Positions 7,628 through 15,509 of a stretch of 25,414 nucleotides of DNA are shown here, one piece after another. The position numbers and the translations under genes are program-made. How positions within the stretch are numbered: position 1 is the first letter of the stretch; each line of letters starts with the position of its first letter. The stretch is taken from NCBI GenBank assembly GCA_900553965.1, contig USFX01000011.1, positions 1 to 25,414 on the forward strand. The letters run 5' to 3'. The DNA is from an uncultured Prevotella sp. GTDB lineage: Bacteria; Bacteroidota; Bacteroidia; Bacteroidales; Bacteroidaceae. Under the pieces are notes generated by a model, which was not told the origin of the DNA, searched no databases, and saw only the letters and a list, made by a program, of their open reading frames with translations.

Positions 7628-7750
7628 ATGGAAATGAGATTGTTTGCATCAGTGCGAGAAGATTTGCGCAAACTTCAACGTAATTTGTGCGGAGGTTCTA
7701 ATTTCAACAATATCGGATTGTTCAGAGAAGGGTTGGAAATACTTCTGACT
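7628..7750 (+). CDS. Possible 40-residue peptide at the head of the R-M operon
   Basis: ATG at 7628 opens 40 codons (MEMRLFASVREDLRKLQRNL..., ending EGLEIYF) closed by TGA at 7748-7750. The first half is basic and probably helical. I recognise no family. The promoter -7 box ends only 4 bp before the ATG, so a transcript would be leaderless or use the second ATG at 7634. It could be a real small regulator, a remnant of a longer gene, or simply an open stretch in the leader of the methyltransferase gene. Confidence 0.3.
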
Positions 7751-7811
7751 TTTAATTTTCGATTGACAAATTCGCAAACCATTTCTTTTTGACTATAGTT
7801 TCAGGGATAGA

Positions 7812-9686
7812 ATGTCGCAGAAAAAAGAATTTATATCGAGCCGTAAGGCTGTTACATATCTTGATTTGTTTGCTGGAGCAGGAGGTTTCAGTGAAGGATT
7901 TATGCAGGCATATACGGAAGACAAGTATTATGATTTCCGTCTTGCAAGTGACATCAATGAGAATTGTGAACTGACACATAGGGTTCGTTACAACAGAATG
8001 CTTGGTTTGGACACTAAGTTTGTGTGCCAAGACATCATGGACGATTCTTTCTTGCCAAATTTGCTCAAACAGCTTGACGGACAGAAAATAGATGTTGTTA
8101 CAGGCGGTCCCAGCTGTCAGTCATTCAGCCTTGCAGGACGTAGAAAAAAACTTGATAAGCGCGATGATTTGTTTTTCCACTATCTGAAAGTAATAAAGGC
8201 TCTTCGTCCCAAGTACTTTGTGATGGAAAACGTAAAGGGTATCCTTACAAAAGACGAAGGACGCATCAAGGAACGTATCATTAGGGAAATACGCTCTATA
8301 GTTGATGATATGAAAATGTCACAATTATCCGCCTTTCTTAATGACGAATTGAAACCTATACTGCCATTGACGATATATGAATCAATATATCTGCGCCTGA
8401 ATATGGAAACAGCAGACGCAAATCTCGATAAAGCTTGGGAGATGTACTTTAGCAACTTGGACCAGCAGCTTAAAGACGTGACCAAGAACCTCCCATACAA
8501 TGTCAGCAAGAGTGATAAATATGTTAATACAGTTCGTCATGGCTTGATTCTGTTGAAGATGAGACAGCAGAGAGAGGCTATCCGCAAACAGATTATCCAA
8601 CTTAAGACCACGGCACACATAGACAATGATGTCTTTGTTGATGACTATAATGCAATTGTCGAACCCATTTCAGATGAGCAAATTCTTGAAAAGATGTTGG
8701 AAGCTATAGGGAAAATAGCCAAAATTGGAAATTGTAAGCAAGAGGCTGAAAATCTGAAAAAATCATTGGAAATACTTGTTGCAACTTTTGACGAGTGTAT
8801 AGAATTCATTAGAGGAAAATTCAAAGAGCATCATAGCGCCTTGAGCAATTTTGAGGCACTGATGAAGGAAGTGCGTCTTTATGATATTAACGCTCCCATA
8901 GTCGTTTTGTCGGCAAACTATGGTGTCCCTCAAAACAGAGAGAGGGTCTTGTTCATCGGTTGCCGAAATGATCAAGAGCTAATAACTGAAATACCATACA
9001 CCGTTAGCGAAGAAGAAAAAGTCAAGGTTTATGAAGCCTTATGGGATATGGATATGGTGGGTAACGGAGATTCTGCCCAAAAGTATAAGAATCCCCATAC
9101 GATAGCGAAATATGAGCCTGTAAAACTTCGACGTTGTTTACAAGGTAAGCCTGATAAAAAAGGGCTTTTGTTTTCCGAATGGTCTCGGATTGGCAGACTT
9201 GTACACCGGTTCACGTTTGATGAAGAACCTTTTTATGTGGCAAACATGGCGGAATTGAACGATTCAAAGAAGCATCAGCATATGGAGCTTTTCAATCATC
9301 AGACAAGCTCGCAAAATGATACCGTAAAAGAGCGGTTAGAGGTAATCGCCAAGCATGGTGATTATGATGCAGCAAAGCCCGAACTAAAGGAAAAGGGATT
9401 AGAGTCTCAAAAGCGCAATTATACCGTTTTGAATCCCCTTGGACAAAGTCCAACTGTATGTACAATGCCTGATGATTTTATTCATTATTCGGCTTATCGT
9501 CCAACAACAGTTCGGGAAATGGCGCGTCTCCAAAGTTTTGACGATTCTTTCGTATTTCAAGGAAAACGACAGACAGGGGGAAACAATCGTCAAAAGGAAA
9601 TACCTCAATATACTCTTGTTGGCAATGCCGTACCGCCATTGATGGCCAGAGCTATCGCAAATACAATATTGGAACACATAAAGTAA
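7812..9686 (+). CDS. Type II C5 cytosine DNA methyltransferase with a long internal insertion
   Basis: This enzyme transfers a methyl group from SAM to C5 of cytosine in a specific DNA site and so protects host DNA. The 624-residue protein has motif I YLDLFAGAGGFSEGF (16-30), motif IV GGPSCQSFS with catalytic Cys102 (PSCQ replaces the usual PPCQ), motif VI FVMENVKG (136-143), motif VIII YGVPQNRERVLFIG (370-383), motif IX near 555-570 and motif X VGNAVP near residue 600. Typical members have 320-450 residues. Here about 200 mostly helical, Lys/Glu/Leu-rich residues (about 155-360) lie between motifs VI and VIII, where about 30-50 are usual. The target recognition region is about 390-550. The gene is AT-rich compared with its surroundings and is followed after 9 bp by the cognate endonuclease gene, which points to horizontal acquisition as a unit. 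Confidence 0.9.
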   Translation: MSQKKEFISSRKAVTYLDLFAGAGGFSEGFMQAYTEDKYYDFRLASDINENCELTHRVRYNRMLGLDTKFVCQDIMDDSFLPNLLKQLDGQKIDVVTGGPSCQSFSLAGRRKKLDKRDDLFFHYLKVIKALRPKYFVMENVKGILTKDEGRIKERIIREIRSIVDDMKMSQLSAFLNDELKPILPLTIYESIYLRLNMETADANLDKAWEMYFSNLDQQLKDVTKNLPYNVSKSDKYVNTVRHGLILLKMRQQREAIRKQIIQLKTTAHIDNDVFVDDYNAIVEPISDEQILEKMLEAIGKIAKIGNCKQEAENLKKSLEILVATFDECIEFIRGKFKEHHSALSNFEALMKEVRLYDINAPIVVLSANYGVPQNRERVLFIGCRNDQELITEIPYTVSEEEKVKVYEALWDMDMVGNGDSAQKYKNPHTIAKYEPVKLRRCLQGKPDKKGLLFSEWSRIGRLVHRFTFDEEPFYVANMAELNDSKKHQHMELFNHQTSSQNDTVKERLEVIAKHGDYDAAKPELKEKGLESQKRNYTVLNPLGQSPTVCTMPDDFIHYSAYRPTTVREMARLQSFDDSFVFQGKRQTGGNNRQKEIPQYTLVGNAVPPLMARAIANTILEHIK

Positions 9687-9695
9687 GAACTTGTT

Positions 9696-10874
9696 ATGGT
9701 CAATATGCGTACATTTACTGCTTTTGAGCAGGAAAACTTGAAATTTCTCGTTAACCACAACGTTAAATTTACACAAGTCCAAGTAACACTGACTGGCCTT
9801 GGAAAGGGAATCCTTGATTCCACCGCTCCGATGCGTGCATACTTCATTGAAGAGGGTGTTCACAACTATGAAGAGCAACTTCAAGGTCAGGAACACAAGG
9901 TGATGCACGATGCCGTTATTCTTACCGAAACAAGTCAGTTCCCAACTTTTGCATCGTTCTATCGTCCAACAACAAAGAAAGGCGACCCTCGTATGTGGAT
10001 TTACAAACTTGGCTCATATACAGAAGGAAACGACATACACGTGTTATTTTACTTTGAACGTAAACTCTATTCAATCAATATCACTCGTATTGACATCGCA
10101 GCCTGTTATAATTCTCCAATAATCACTCCTATAAAGGAAATTCTGATGGAGATGTACAATCGTGGCAATTCTGTTTCAGAAGAATTATTGGGCAAGTTTC
10201 GTTCAGTAAGTGGGCAGTGGTTTGAATCAGAAGTGATGGCAGACACCGGCATCGGCAGAACAATTGAAACGTTTTTGGGTATTAGCATGAATAGTGAAAA
10301 GACACCGGATTACAAGGGCATTGAGTTGAAAAGTCACAGGGAAAAAAGGTCATCCAAGAAGAATGTCCTTTTCACTCAAACGCCAGATTGGGATATAAGT
10401 GCCTTGAAATCTGGGCGTGAGATTGTTGCCAAGTATGGGTATTTGACGGATGCAGGCAAAAGAACATACCAAAACACCGTGCAGTGTGCTCCGCCGAACA
10501 GCCAGAGATTGTTTCTGAATGTAAATCAACAGAAGGCATTGCTGGAACTTCAAGCACAAAAGTCAAGAGTTGAAGATGTCGCTGTATGGCGTTTGCTTAA
10601 ACTGCATCAAAGATTAACGACCAAACATCATGAAACATTTTGGATTGAAGTAGAAAACGCCATTCAAAACAACAAGGAATATTTCCGCTACAAGCAGATA
10701 GAACACACTCGGAATCCGAATGTTGGGCAATTCGATGTGCTTTTAGAGCAAAATATAATCACTGTTGACCTTCTCCTTTCCCGCCCCAGCGGTAATGGAG
10801 ACACGTACTCTTTCAAGATAAAGAAGAAAGGAATGCACCTGCTCTTTCCTGAAAGTATCATTTACAACATTTAG
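9696..10874 (+). CDS. Restriction endonuclease, MvaI/BcnI-like PD-ExK family
   Basis: This is probably the type II nuclease that cuts the site protected by the upstream methyltransferase. In the 392-residue protein the segment GIGRTIETFLGI...TPDYKGIELKSH (186-214) carries a D-x4-E-x-K active site (D205, E210, K212). Together with the preceding G-GRT-E---G pattern, this is what I associate with the MvaI/BcnI family (CCWGG or CCSGG cutters). The N-terminal about 160 residues form an extra domain not needed for that core; family enzymes such as MvaI and BcnI are about 240-250 residues. The exact recognition site cannot be read from sequence. The start ATG at 9696 is 9 bp after the methyltransferase stop; a second ATG at 9705 is an alternative. 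Base composition is AT-rich like its partner. Confidence 0.75.
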   Translation: MVNMRTFTAFEQENLKFLVNHNVKFTQVQVTLTGLGKGILDSTAPMRAYFIEEGVHNYEEQLQGQEHKVMHDAVILTETSQFPTFASFYRPTTKKGDPRMWIYKLGSYTEGNDIHVLFYFERKLYSINITRIDIAACYNSPIITPIKEILMEMYNRGNSVSEELLGKFRSVSGQWFESEVMADTGIGRTIETFLGISMNSEKTPDYKGIELKSHREKRSSKKNVLFTQTPDWDISALKSGREIVAKYGYLTDAGKRTYQNTVQCAPPNSQRLFLNVNQQKALLELQAQKSRVEDVAVWRLLKLHQRLTTKHHETFWIEVENAIQNNKEYFRYKQIEHTRNPNVGQFDVLLEQNIITVDLLLSRPSGNGDTYSFKIKKKGMHLLFPESIIYNI

Positions 10875-11033
10875 TGATGTGGATGAAGCATCATTCAACG
10901 TCTTTACTTGACGCTCAATATGTGTGCGCTGCCTTTTGAAACTCTCAGGTCCTATCTTTAGTCCTAAGAATTATCAGTTTTGGGATTTACATTACTTTTC
11001 TGTAGGAACAAAATTGGGATTGACAATTTATTT

Positions 11034-11543
11034 ATGGGAACCGAATTTTTTAGGAGGTATGCCTTCGTGATGATGAGCGTCATCTTTTGCGCTTTTGGCT
11101 GCCGGAGTAATGACCCTGCCGATATTGGCAGCCAATCTGTAAGGGATGGGGGAGAACAGGCAATCGGTCTGTCAGCCCATTCTGTGTATATGCGTATCGG
11201 AATAGATACGATGGTTGTCACAACACGGTATGGAGGCTGGATGATAGACAGTGTACGGGTATATGAGGATATTTCTGGTTCGAGATTGTTGGACAAGACA
11301 TTCTGCTTGTCTGAAAAGGACAAGAAAAGAATGGAATGTGACCATGCCGTGAAACAACGTTACGGATGGCTGACCATAGTGACAGGTAAGAGGATGATAA
11401 GAACAATAGCCTCCCGGACACTGATGGCCAACGAACGCAAGGCCGTGATATATCTTCATAAAGGGATGTTCGCCGACAGTATCAAGGTGGAACAGGAGAA
11501 AGACAAGTTTGTTGTGGGTGGCGGGAAACAGAATGGAAACTGA
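11034..11543 (+). CDS. Small lipoprotein with a BACON-like domain
   Basis: The 169-residue product starts MGTEFFRRYAFVMMSVIFCAFGC, a signal sequence with a lipobox ending AFGC, so Cys23 would be lipidated and the protein exported. The reading frame extends to 10980, but the signal peptide argues for 11034; the ATGs at 11070 and 11073 would be too short. The mature part has a Trp-rich beta pattern (GGWMIDSVRVYED, YGWLTIV, NERKAVIYLHKG, DSIKVEQ) like the end of BACON/Ig-type modules found in Bacteroidota surface proteins. Function unknown. It stands alone between the restriction genes and DUF3737 with intermediate base composition. Confidence in the gene is good, in the domain moderate. Confidence 0.65.
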   Translation: MGTEFFRRYAFVMMSVIFCAFGCRSNDPADIGSQSVRDGGEQAIGLSAHSVYMRIGIDTMVVTTRYGGWMIDSVRVYEDISGSRLLDKTFCLSEKDKKRMECDHAVKQRYGWLTIVTGKRMIRTIASRTLMANERKAVIYLHKGMFADSIKVEQEKDKFVVGGGKQNGN

Positions 11544-11596
11544 AAATAGGTTGTTATAACATCAATATATATACAGGCTTGTTGCAGCAAAATTCG

Positions 11597-11604
11597 TACC
11601 TTTG
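11597..11604 (+). promoter_or_regulatory. -7 element of the DUF3737 gene
   Basis: TACCTTTG fits the Bacteroidota -7 consensus TAnnTTTG and is 27 bp before the ATG at 11631. No clear TTTG occurs at the right upstream spacing, so the promoter may be weak or activator-dependent. Confidence 0.55.
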
Positions 11605-11630
11605 CAGCGCGAAATCAAAACAACGCTAAG

Positions 11631-12470
11631 ATGCAACAGTTGATAAAGAACAGCTATTATGAGGGCGAACGGCCTCTGTTCGCCACACGCGGCCTCCGGC
11701 TGGAGAACGTCGTGATAGGTCCCGGCGAGTCGGCGCTGAAGGAGTGTGCCGACATTGAGGCCGTGGAGTGTGAGTTTCAGGGAAAATATCCGTTCTGGCA
11801 TGTCGACGGGTTCACTGTGGACCGCTGTCTGTTCCGCGAGGGAGCGCGTGCCGCTCTGTGGTATTCGCGGCGGCTGACGATGAGGGACACGAAGGTCGAG
11901 GCGCCGAAGATGTTCCGTGAGATGGAGGACCTGACGCTTGAGAATGTCGTCATTCCCGACGCCGCGGAGACGCTATGGCACTGCCGTGGCGTGCGCCTGA
12001 CGAACGTTGAGGTTGAGAACGCCGACTATCTTTTCATGCACAGCAGCGACATCAACATCCGTAACTACCGTCAGAAGGGCAACTATTCGTTCCAGTACTG
12101 CCGGAATGTGGAGATAAGCGACGCCGTGATATATTCGAAGGACGCCTTCTGGGGCACGGAGGATGTCACCGTGCGCGACTCTGAAATCCACGGAGAATAT
12201 CTCGGATGGCACTCCAAGCGGCTCCATCTCATCAACTGCCGCATTTCGGGAACACAGCCTCTCTGCTACGCCACCGACCTTGTGATGGAGAACTGTGTGA
12301 TGGACGCCGACTGCGACCTCGCTTTCGAGTGCTCCACGCTCCAGGCCACCGTCAACGGCCGGATTACGAGCGTGAAGAACCCGCGCAGCGGAAGTATCAA
12401 GGCTGAGGGATACGGAGAGATTATCATTGATGAGAATCTGAAGGAGCCGGGGGATTGTGTGATTGCTTGA
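11631..12470 (+). CDS. DUF3737 family protein, predicted right-handed beta-helix
   Basis: The 279-residue protein begins MQQLIKNSYYEGERPLFATRGL, the characteristic opening of DUF3737. Throughout it repeats short strand-turn patterns such as LTLENVVIPDAAETLWHCRGVRLTNVEVENA and DVTVRDSEIHGEYLGWHSKRLHLINCRISG, roughly every 20 residues, as expected of a parallel beta-helix. The many Trp-His and Tyr-Phe positions in turns are typical. There is no signal peptide, so it is probably cytoplasmic. Its biochemical function is not known. The stop at 12468-12470 is followed at once by a family A repeat array and then the MATE gene. Confidence 0.85.
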   Translation: MQQLIKNSYYEGERPLFATRGLRLENVVIGPGESALKECADIEAVECEFQGKYPFWHVDGFTVDRCLFREGARAALWYSRRLTMRDTKVEAPKMFREMEDLTLENVVIPDAAETLWHCRGVRLTNVEVENADYLFMHSSDINIRNYRQKGNYSFQYCRNVEISDAVIYSKDAFWGTEDVTVRDSEIHGEYLGWHSKRLHLINCRISGTQPLCYATDLVMENCVMDADCDLAFECSTLQATVNGRITSVKNPRSGSIKAEGYGEIIIDENLKEPGDCVIA

Positions 12471-12472
12471 AA

Positions 12473-12527
12473 GCCTTAAGGGCTTTAAGGTCTTTAAGGT
12501 CTTTAAAGTCTTTAAGGTCCTTAAGGC
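12473..12527. repeat. Family A 9-bp tandem repeat, copy 2
   Basis: Six 9-bp units (CCTTAAGGG, CTTTAAGGT, CTTTAAGGT, CTTTAAAGT, CTTTAAGGT, CCTTAAGGC) run without gaps from 12474. The ends 12473-12481 and 12519-12527 are complementary over 9 bp. The array fills the gap between DUF3737 and MATE. Because the unit is a multiple of three, it extends the MATE frame upstream as an F-K-V repeat, which I do not regard as coding. Confidence 0.85.
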
Positions 12528-12537
12528 CACTCTTTTT

Positions 12538-13932
12538 ATGAAAATGAAAGACCTCCTCCTCTCCATGATCCGTTCGGGCCAGCCGTTGACCTTCGGCCAG
12601 CAGCTGCGCCTGACCGTCATACTCAGCGTGCCGTCCATCATAGCCCAGCTGTCGGCCGTCGTCATGGAGTATATCGACGCCGCCATGGTGGGCAATCTCG
12701 GAGCCGAGGCGTCCGCCTCTATCGGCCTCGTAGCCACGACGACATGGCTCTTCTGGGGGCTCGTCTCGTCGACATCAACAGGCTTTGCCGTTCAGGTGGC
12801 CCACTGCATCGGTGCCGGCCATAACGACGAAGCCCGCTCGGTCGTGCGTCAGGCGCTGGTGGCCGCCGTCAGCTTCAGCGTCATCATGGCCGCCGTGGGA
12901 TGTGCCGTCAGCGGCGTGCTGCCCGTATGGCTTGGCGGCGACAGCGCGGTGTGTCCCGGTGCGACATCCTATTTCCGCATATTCGCCCTCTCGCTGCCTT
13001 TCCTCCAGCTCTATTCGCTGGCCGGAGGCATGCTGCGCTGCAGCGGCAATATGCTCGTGCCGGGCGTCATGGGCGGCGTGATGTGCATGCTCGATGTCGT
13101 GTTCAACGCCCTGCTGATATTCCCCTCGCGCACGATGACCGTGGCCGGACTGACCTTCGGCGTGCCCGGAGCAGGACTCGGTGTGACCGGTGCCGCACTG
13201 GGCACGGCGCTGGCCGAGGCCGTGGCCATGGCCGTCCTGATGTGGTATCTGCTGCGCCGCTCGCCCGAACTGCGCTTGCGGGACACCGTCGGGAACTTCC
13301 GGCTGACCTCCGGCTGTCTGCGCAAGGCCATGCACATCGGGCTGCCGATGGCTGGCGAACGTGTCGTGCTCAACTGCGCACAGATTCTCACGACCATCAT
13401 CGTGGCACCGCTCGGAACGGCCGCCATTGCCGCCAACGCCTTTGCCATCACGGCCGAAGCGCTCTGCTACATGCCGGGCTACGGCATCGCCGAAGCCGCT
13501 ACGGCACTCGTCGGACAGAGCATCGGAGCGGGACGGCGCCGTCTGACCCGCAGCTTCGCCCGTATCACCGTCGGCACGGGCATGACCGTAATGACCCTGA
13601 TGGCCGTGGTGATGTATGTCCTCGCACCGCAGATGATGGCGTTTTTCACGCCCGACGAGACAGTGCGCTCGCTCGGAGTCACGGCCTTGCGCACCGAAGC
13701 CTTTGCCGAACCGATGTTCGCGGCCGCCATCGTGACCTATGGTGTGTTCGTCGGTGCCGGCGACACGCTCATCCCATGCTGCATGAACCTGCTGAGCATC
13801 TGGGCCGTGCGCCTGACGCTTGCCGCCCTGCTCGCTCCGACGATGGGACTGCACGGCGTATGGATAGCGATGTGCGTGGAGCTGTGCTTCCGCGGAACGA
13901 TATTCCTCGTGAGGTTGGGGAAGAAATATTGA
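12538..13932 (+). CDS. MATE family multidrug/toxin efflux transporter
   Basis: This integral membrane protein should export cationic drugs or metabolites in exchange for Na+ or H+. The 464-residue protein is within the usual 440-480 range. After a short amphipathic N-terminus it shows about twelve hydrophobic segments in two pseudo-symmetric halves. Near the start are VPSIIAQLSAVVMEYIDAAMVGNLG and ATTTWLFWGLVSSTSTGFAVQVA, the first-helix signature and conserved segment of MATE proteins. The second half shows GLPMAGERVVLNCAQILTTIIVAPLG and YGIAEAATALVGQSIGAG. I start it at the ATG 12538; upstream codons back to 12463 come from the family A repeat. Substrate cannot be assigned. It may be cotranscribed with DUF3737. 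Confidence 0.9.
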   Translation: MKMKDLLLSMIRSGQPLTFGQQLRLTVILSVPSIIAQLSAVVMEYIDAAMVGNLGAEASASIGLVATTTWLFWGLVSSTSTGFAVQVAHCIGAGHNDEARSVVRQALVAAVSFSVIMAAVGCAVSGVLPVWLGGDSAVCPGATSYFRIFALSLPFLQLYSLAGGMLRCSGNMLVPGVMGGVMCMLDVVFNALLIFPSRTMTVAGLTFGVPGAGLGVTGAALGTALAEAVAMAVLMWYLLRRSPELRLRDTVGNFRLTSGCLRKAMHIGLPMAGERVVLNCAQILTTIIVAPLGTAAIAANAFAITAEALCYMPGYGIAEAATALVGQSIGAGRRRLTRSFARITVGTGMTVMTLMAVVMYVLAPQMMAFFTPDETVRSLGVTALRTEAFAEPMFAAAIVTYGVFVGAGDTLIPCCMNLLSIWAVRLTLAALLAPTMGLHGVWIAMCVELCFRGTIFLVRLGKKY

Positions 13933-13939
13933 GTCAGGA

Positions 13940-13980
13940 GGTCCTTAAGGTCTTTAATGACTTTAAAGACCTTAAGGACC
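13940..13980. repeat. Family A repeat, copy 3, forming an 18-bp perfect hairpin
   Basis: The array is a perfect inverted repeat: 13940-13957 (GGTCCTTAAGGTCTTTAA) pairs with 13963-13980, leaving a 5-nt loop. Each arm consists of two 9-bp units. It lies 8 bp after the MATE stop and 25 bp before the aminotransferase start. Confidence 0.9.
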
Positions 13981-14004
13981 TTAAAGCCTAAGAAAAAAGC
14001 TAAA

Positions 14005-15189
14005 ATGTTTAACTTCAACGAACTGATTCCCCGCAGGGGAACGAACTCCTATAAATGGGATGGTGCAGCCGACGAGAGCGTGCTGCCGTTGTGGGTCGCC
14101 GATATGGATTTCCGTACGGCCCCGGAGATTGTCAGCGCACTGCGCGACAGAGTGGAACATGGCATCTTCGGATATACCCGTGTGCCGGATGAGTATTATG
14201 ACGCCGTGACATCGTGGTTCCGTCGCCGTCACGGATGGACGATAGACCGCGGATGGATGATCTACACGAGTGGAGTAGTGCCGGCGTTGTCGGCCACAAT
14301 CAAGGCCCTGACCCGGCCCGGCGACCGTGTGCTGGTCCAGACGCCGGTCTACAACTGCTTCTTCTCGTCCATACGCAACAACGGATGTATTGTAGAGGAG
14401 AACCGGCTTGTCTATGAGGACGGCACATACGCCATCGACTTCGACGACCTTGAACGCAGGGCCTCCGACCCGCAGGTGACGCTCATGCTGCTCTGCAATC
14501 CCCACAACCCCGCGGGACGGGTGTGGACGCGCGAGGAACTGATGCGCATAGGTGATATATGCTTGCGCAACGGCGTGCGCGTGGTGGCCGACGAGATTCA
14601 CTGCGAACTGGTCTTCCCGCCCCACCGCTACGTTCCGTTTGCGTCGCTCGCCGGTGATTTCGGCAGCCGCTCCGCAGAGTTCCTGGCCAACACCGTAACC
14701 TGCATGTCGCCGAGCAAGGCGTTCAACATCGCCGGACTGCAGATAGCCAACATCGTTGCGGCCGACCCGGATGTGCGCCGTCGGATCGACCGCGCCATCA
14801 ATGACAACGAAGTGTGCGACGTCAATCCGTTCGGTGTCGAGGCCCTCATCGCTGCATATAATAAAGGTGAGGAGTGGCTCGACGCGCTGCTGGAATATCT
14901 CCACGCCAACTACTGTTTCCTTACGGAGTTCTTCGCCGCCCGCATGCCGCAGCTCACCGTCACCCGGCTCGAAGGGACATATCTCGTCTGGGTAGACTGC
15001 CGCCGGCTGGGTCTCACGTCCGAAGAACTCTGCCGCCGTCTGCTCGACGAACAGCGCCTGTGGCTCAACGAGGGTACGATGTACGGCGCGGCCGGCGAAG
15101 GTTTCGTCCGCATCAACATCGCCTGCCCGCGCAGCCGGCTCGAAGAAGCGCTGGAGCGGATGAGCCGGTTTGTCGCGCAGATGGGGTAG
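14005..15189 (+). CDS. MalY/PatB-type PLP-dependent C-S lyase (cystathionine beta-lyase)
   Basis: This fold-type I PLP enzyme probably cleaves cystathionine or cysteine to pyruvate and ammonia, releasing homocysteine or sulfide. The 394-residue protein begins MFNFNELIPRRGTNSYKWD and has PLWVADMDF (27-36), NPHNPAGR (165-172), VVADEIHCEL with Asp196 for the pyridine nitrogen, and SPSKAFNIAGLQ with the PLP-binding Lys238. The ADEIH and SPSKAFN motifs separate MalY/PatB from ordinary aspartate aminotransferases. The frame opens at 13957 within the family A repeat, but the family start is at 14005. With metY further right it suggests active sulfur amino acid metabolism. A hairpin with a T-run lies 24 bp after the stop. 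Confidence 0.88.
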   Translation: MFNFNELIPRRGTNSYKWDGAADESVLPLWVADMDFRTAPEIVSALRDRVEHGIFGYTRVPDEYYDAVTSWFRRRHGWTIDRGWMIYTSGVVPALSATIKALTRPGDRVLVQTPVYNCFFSSIRNNGCIVEENRLVYEDGTYAIDFDDLERRASDPQVTLMLLCNPHNPAGRVWTREELMRIGDICLRNGVRVVADEIHCELVFPPHRYVPFASLAGDFGSRSAEFLANTVTCMSPSKAFNIAGLQIANIVAADPDVRRRIDRAINDNEVCDVNPFGVEALIAAYNKGEEWLDALLEYLHANYCFLTEFFAARMPQLTVTRLEGTYLVWVDCRRLGLTSEELCRRLLDEQRLWLNEGTMYGAAGEGFVRINIACPRSRLEEALERMSRFVAQMG

Positions 15190-15213
15190 TAACTCCACGC
15201 TGTGGTATGAGAG

Positions 15214-15250
15214 TGGTTACATGTCCCTGCAAAGGATATGTAACCATTTT
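15214..15250 (+). terminator. Probable intrinsic terminator after the MalY/PatB gene
   Basis: TGGTTACAT (15214-15222) and ATGTAACCA (15238-15246) pair over 9 bp, extended inward by TCC/GGA, and are followed by TTTT. The stem is not GC-rich and the T-run is short, so efficiency is uncertain. Confidence 0.6.
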
Positions 15251-15472
15251 GCTACCGTCCCGTGGCTGCCCAACCCCTCTGCTGTCTGATTCCGCCGTAA
15301 CGCCTGAATGGACAAAATGTTATTCATCACTGGCCGTATGTCGGCAAATCAGAGCGCTTCGTCGCTGTTGCAACCCGTTTCTGTCGTGCGGTGGTGACAT
15401 ATTGAAAGAACGGAAAACCATGTAGAACACAATCCTTAGAGAAAAATAATGGTGAAATTAATGCGCGGAAAG
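15251..15472. other. Gene-free spacer before the glycine cleavage promoter
   Basis: Together with its flanks this is about 400 bp between the MalY/PatB gene and lplA. I find no reading frame with recognisable protein features, no RNA gene and no repeat family in 15251-15472. Confidence 0.5.
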
Positions 15473-15504
15473 TTTGTCCCTTACATATTTTATTCATATA
15501 TTTG
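15473..15504 (+). promoter_or_regulatory. Consensus promoter of the lplA-gcv operon
   Basis: TTTG (15473-15476) is followed after 20 bp by TATATTTG (15497-15504), a textbook Bacteroidota promoter. Transcription should start near 15510, giving an 85-90-nt leader before the lplA ATG. Confidence 0.85.
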
Positions 15505-15509
15505 CACAA

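Noticed and set aside
10875..10960. Terminator after the restriction endonuclease gene
   Set aside because: Only a 5-bp TGATG/CATCA stem without a T-run is visible, too weak to call.
12463..12537. F-K-V repeat N-terminus of the MATE protein, as a coding tandem repeat
   Set aside because: The same 9-bp units occur at two other junctions in other frames and on the other strand relative to genes, and MATE homology starts at 12538.
12775..13854. 359-codon minus-strand frame opposite the MATE gene
   Set aside because: Its low-complexity His/Gly/Asp-rich translation is a typical GC-rich shadow; the plus strand shows a normal membrane transporter.
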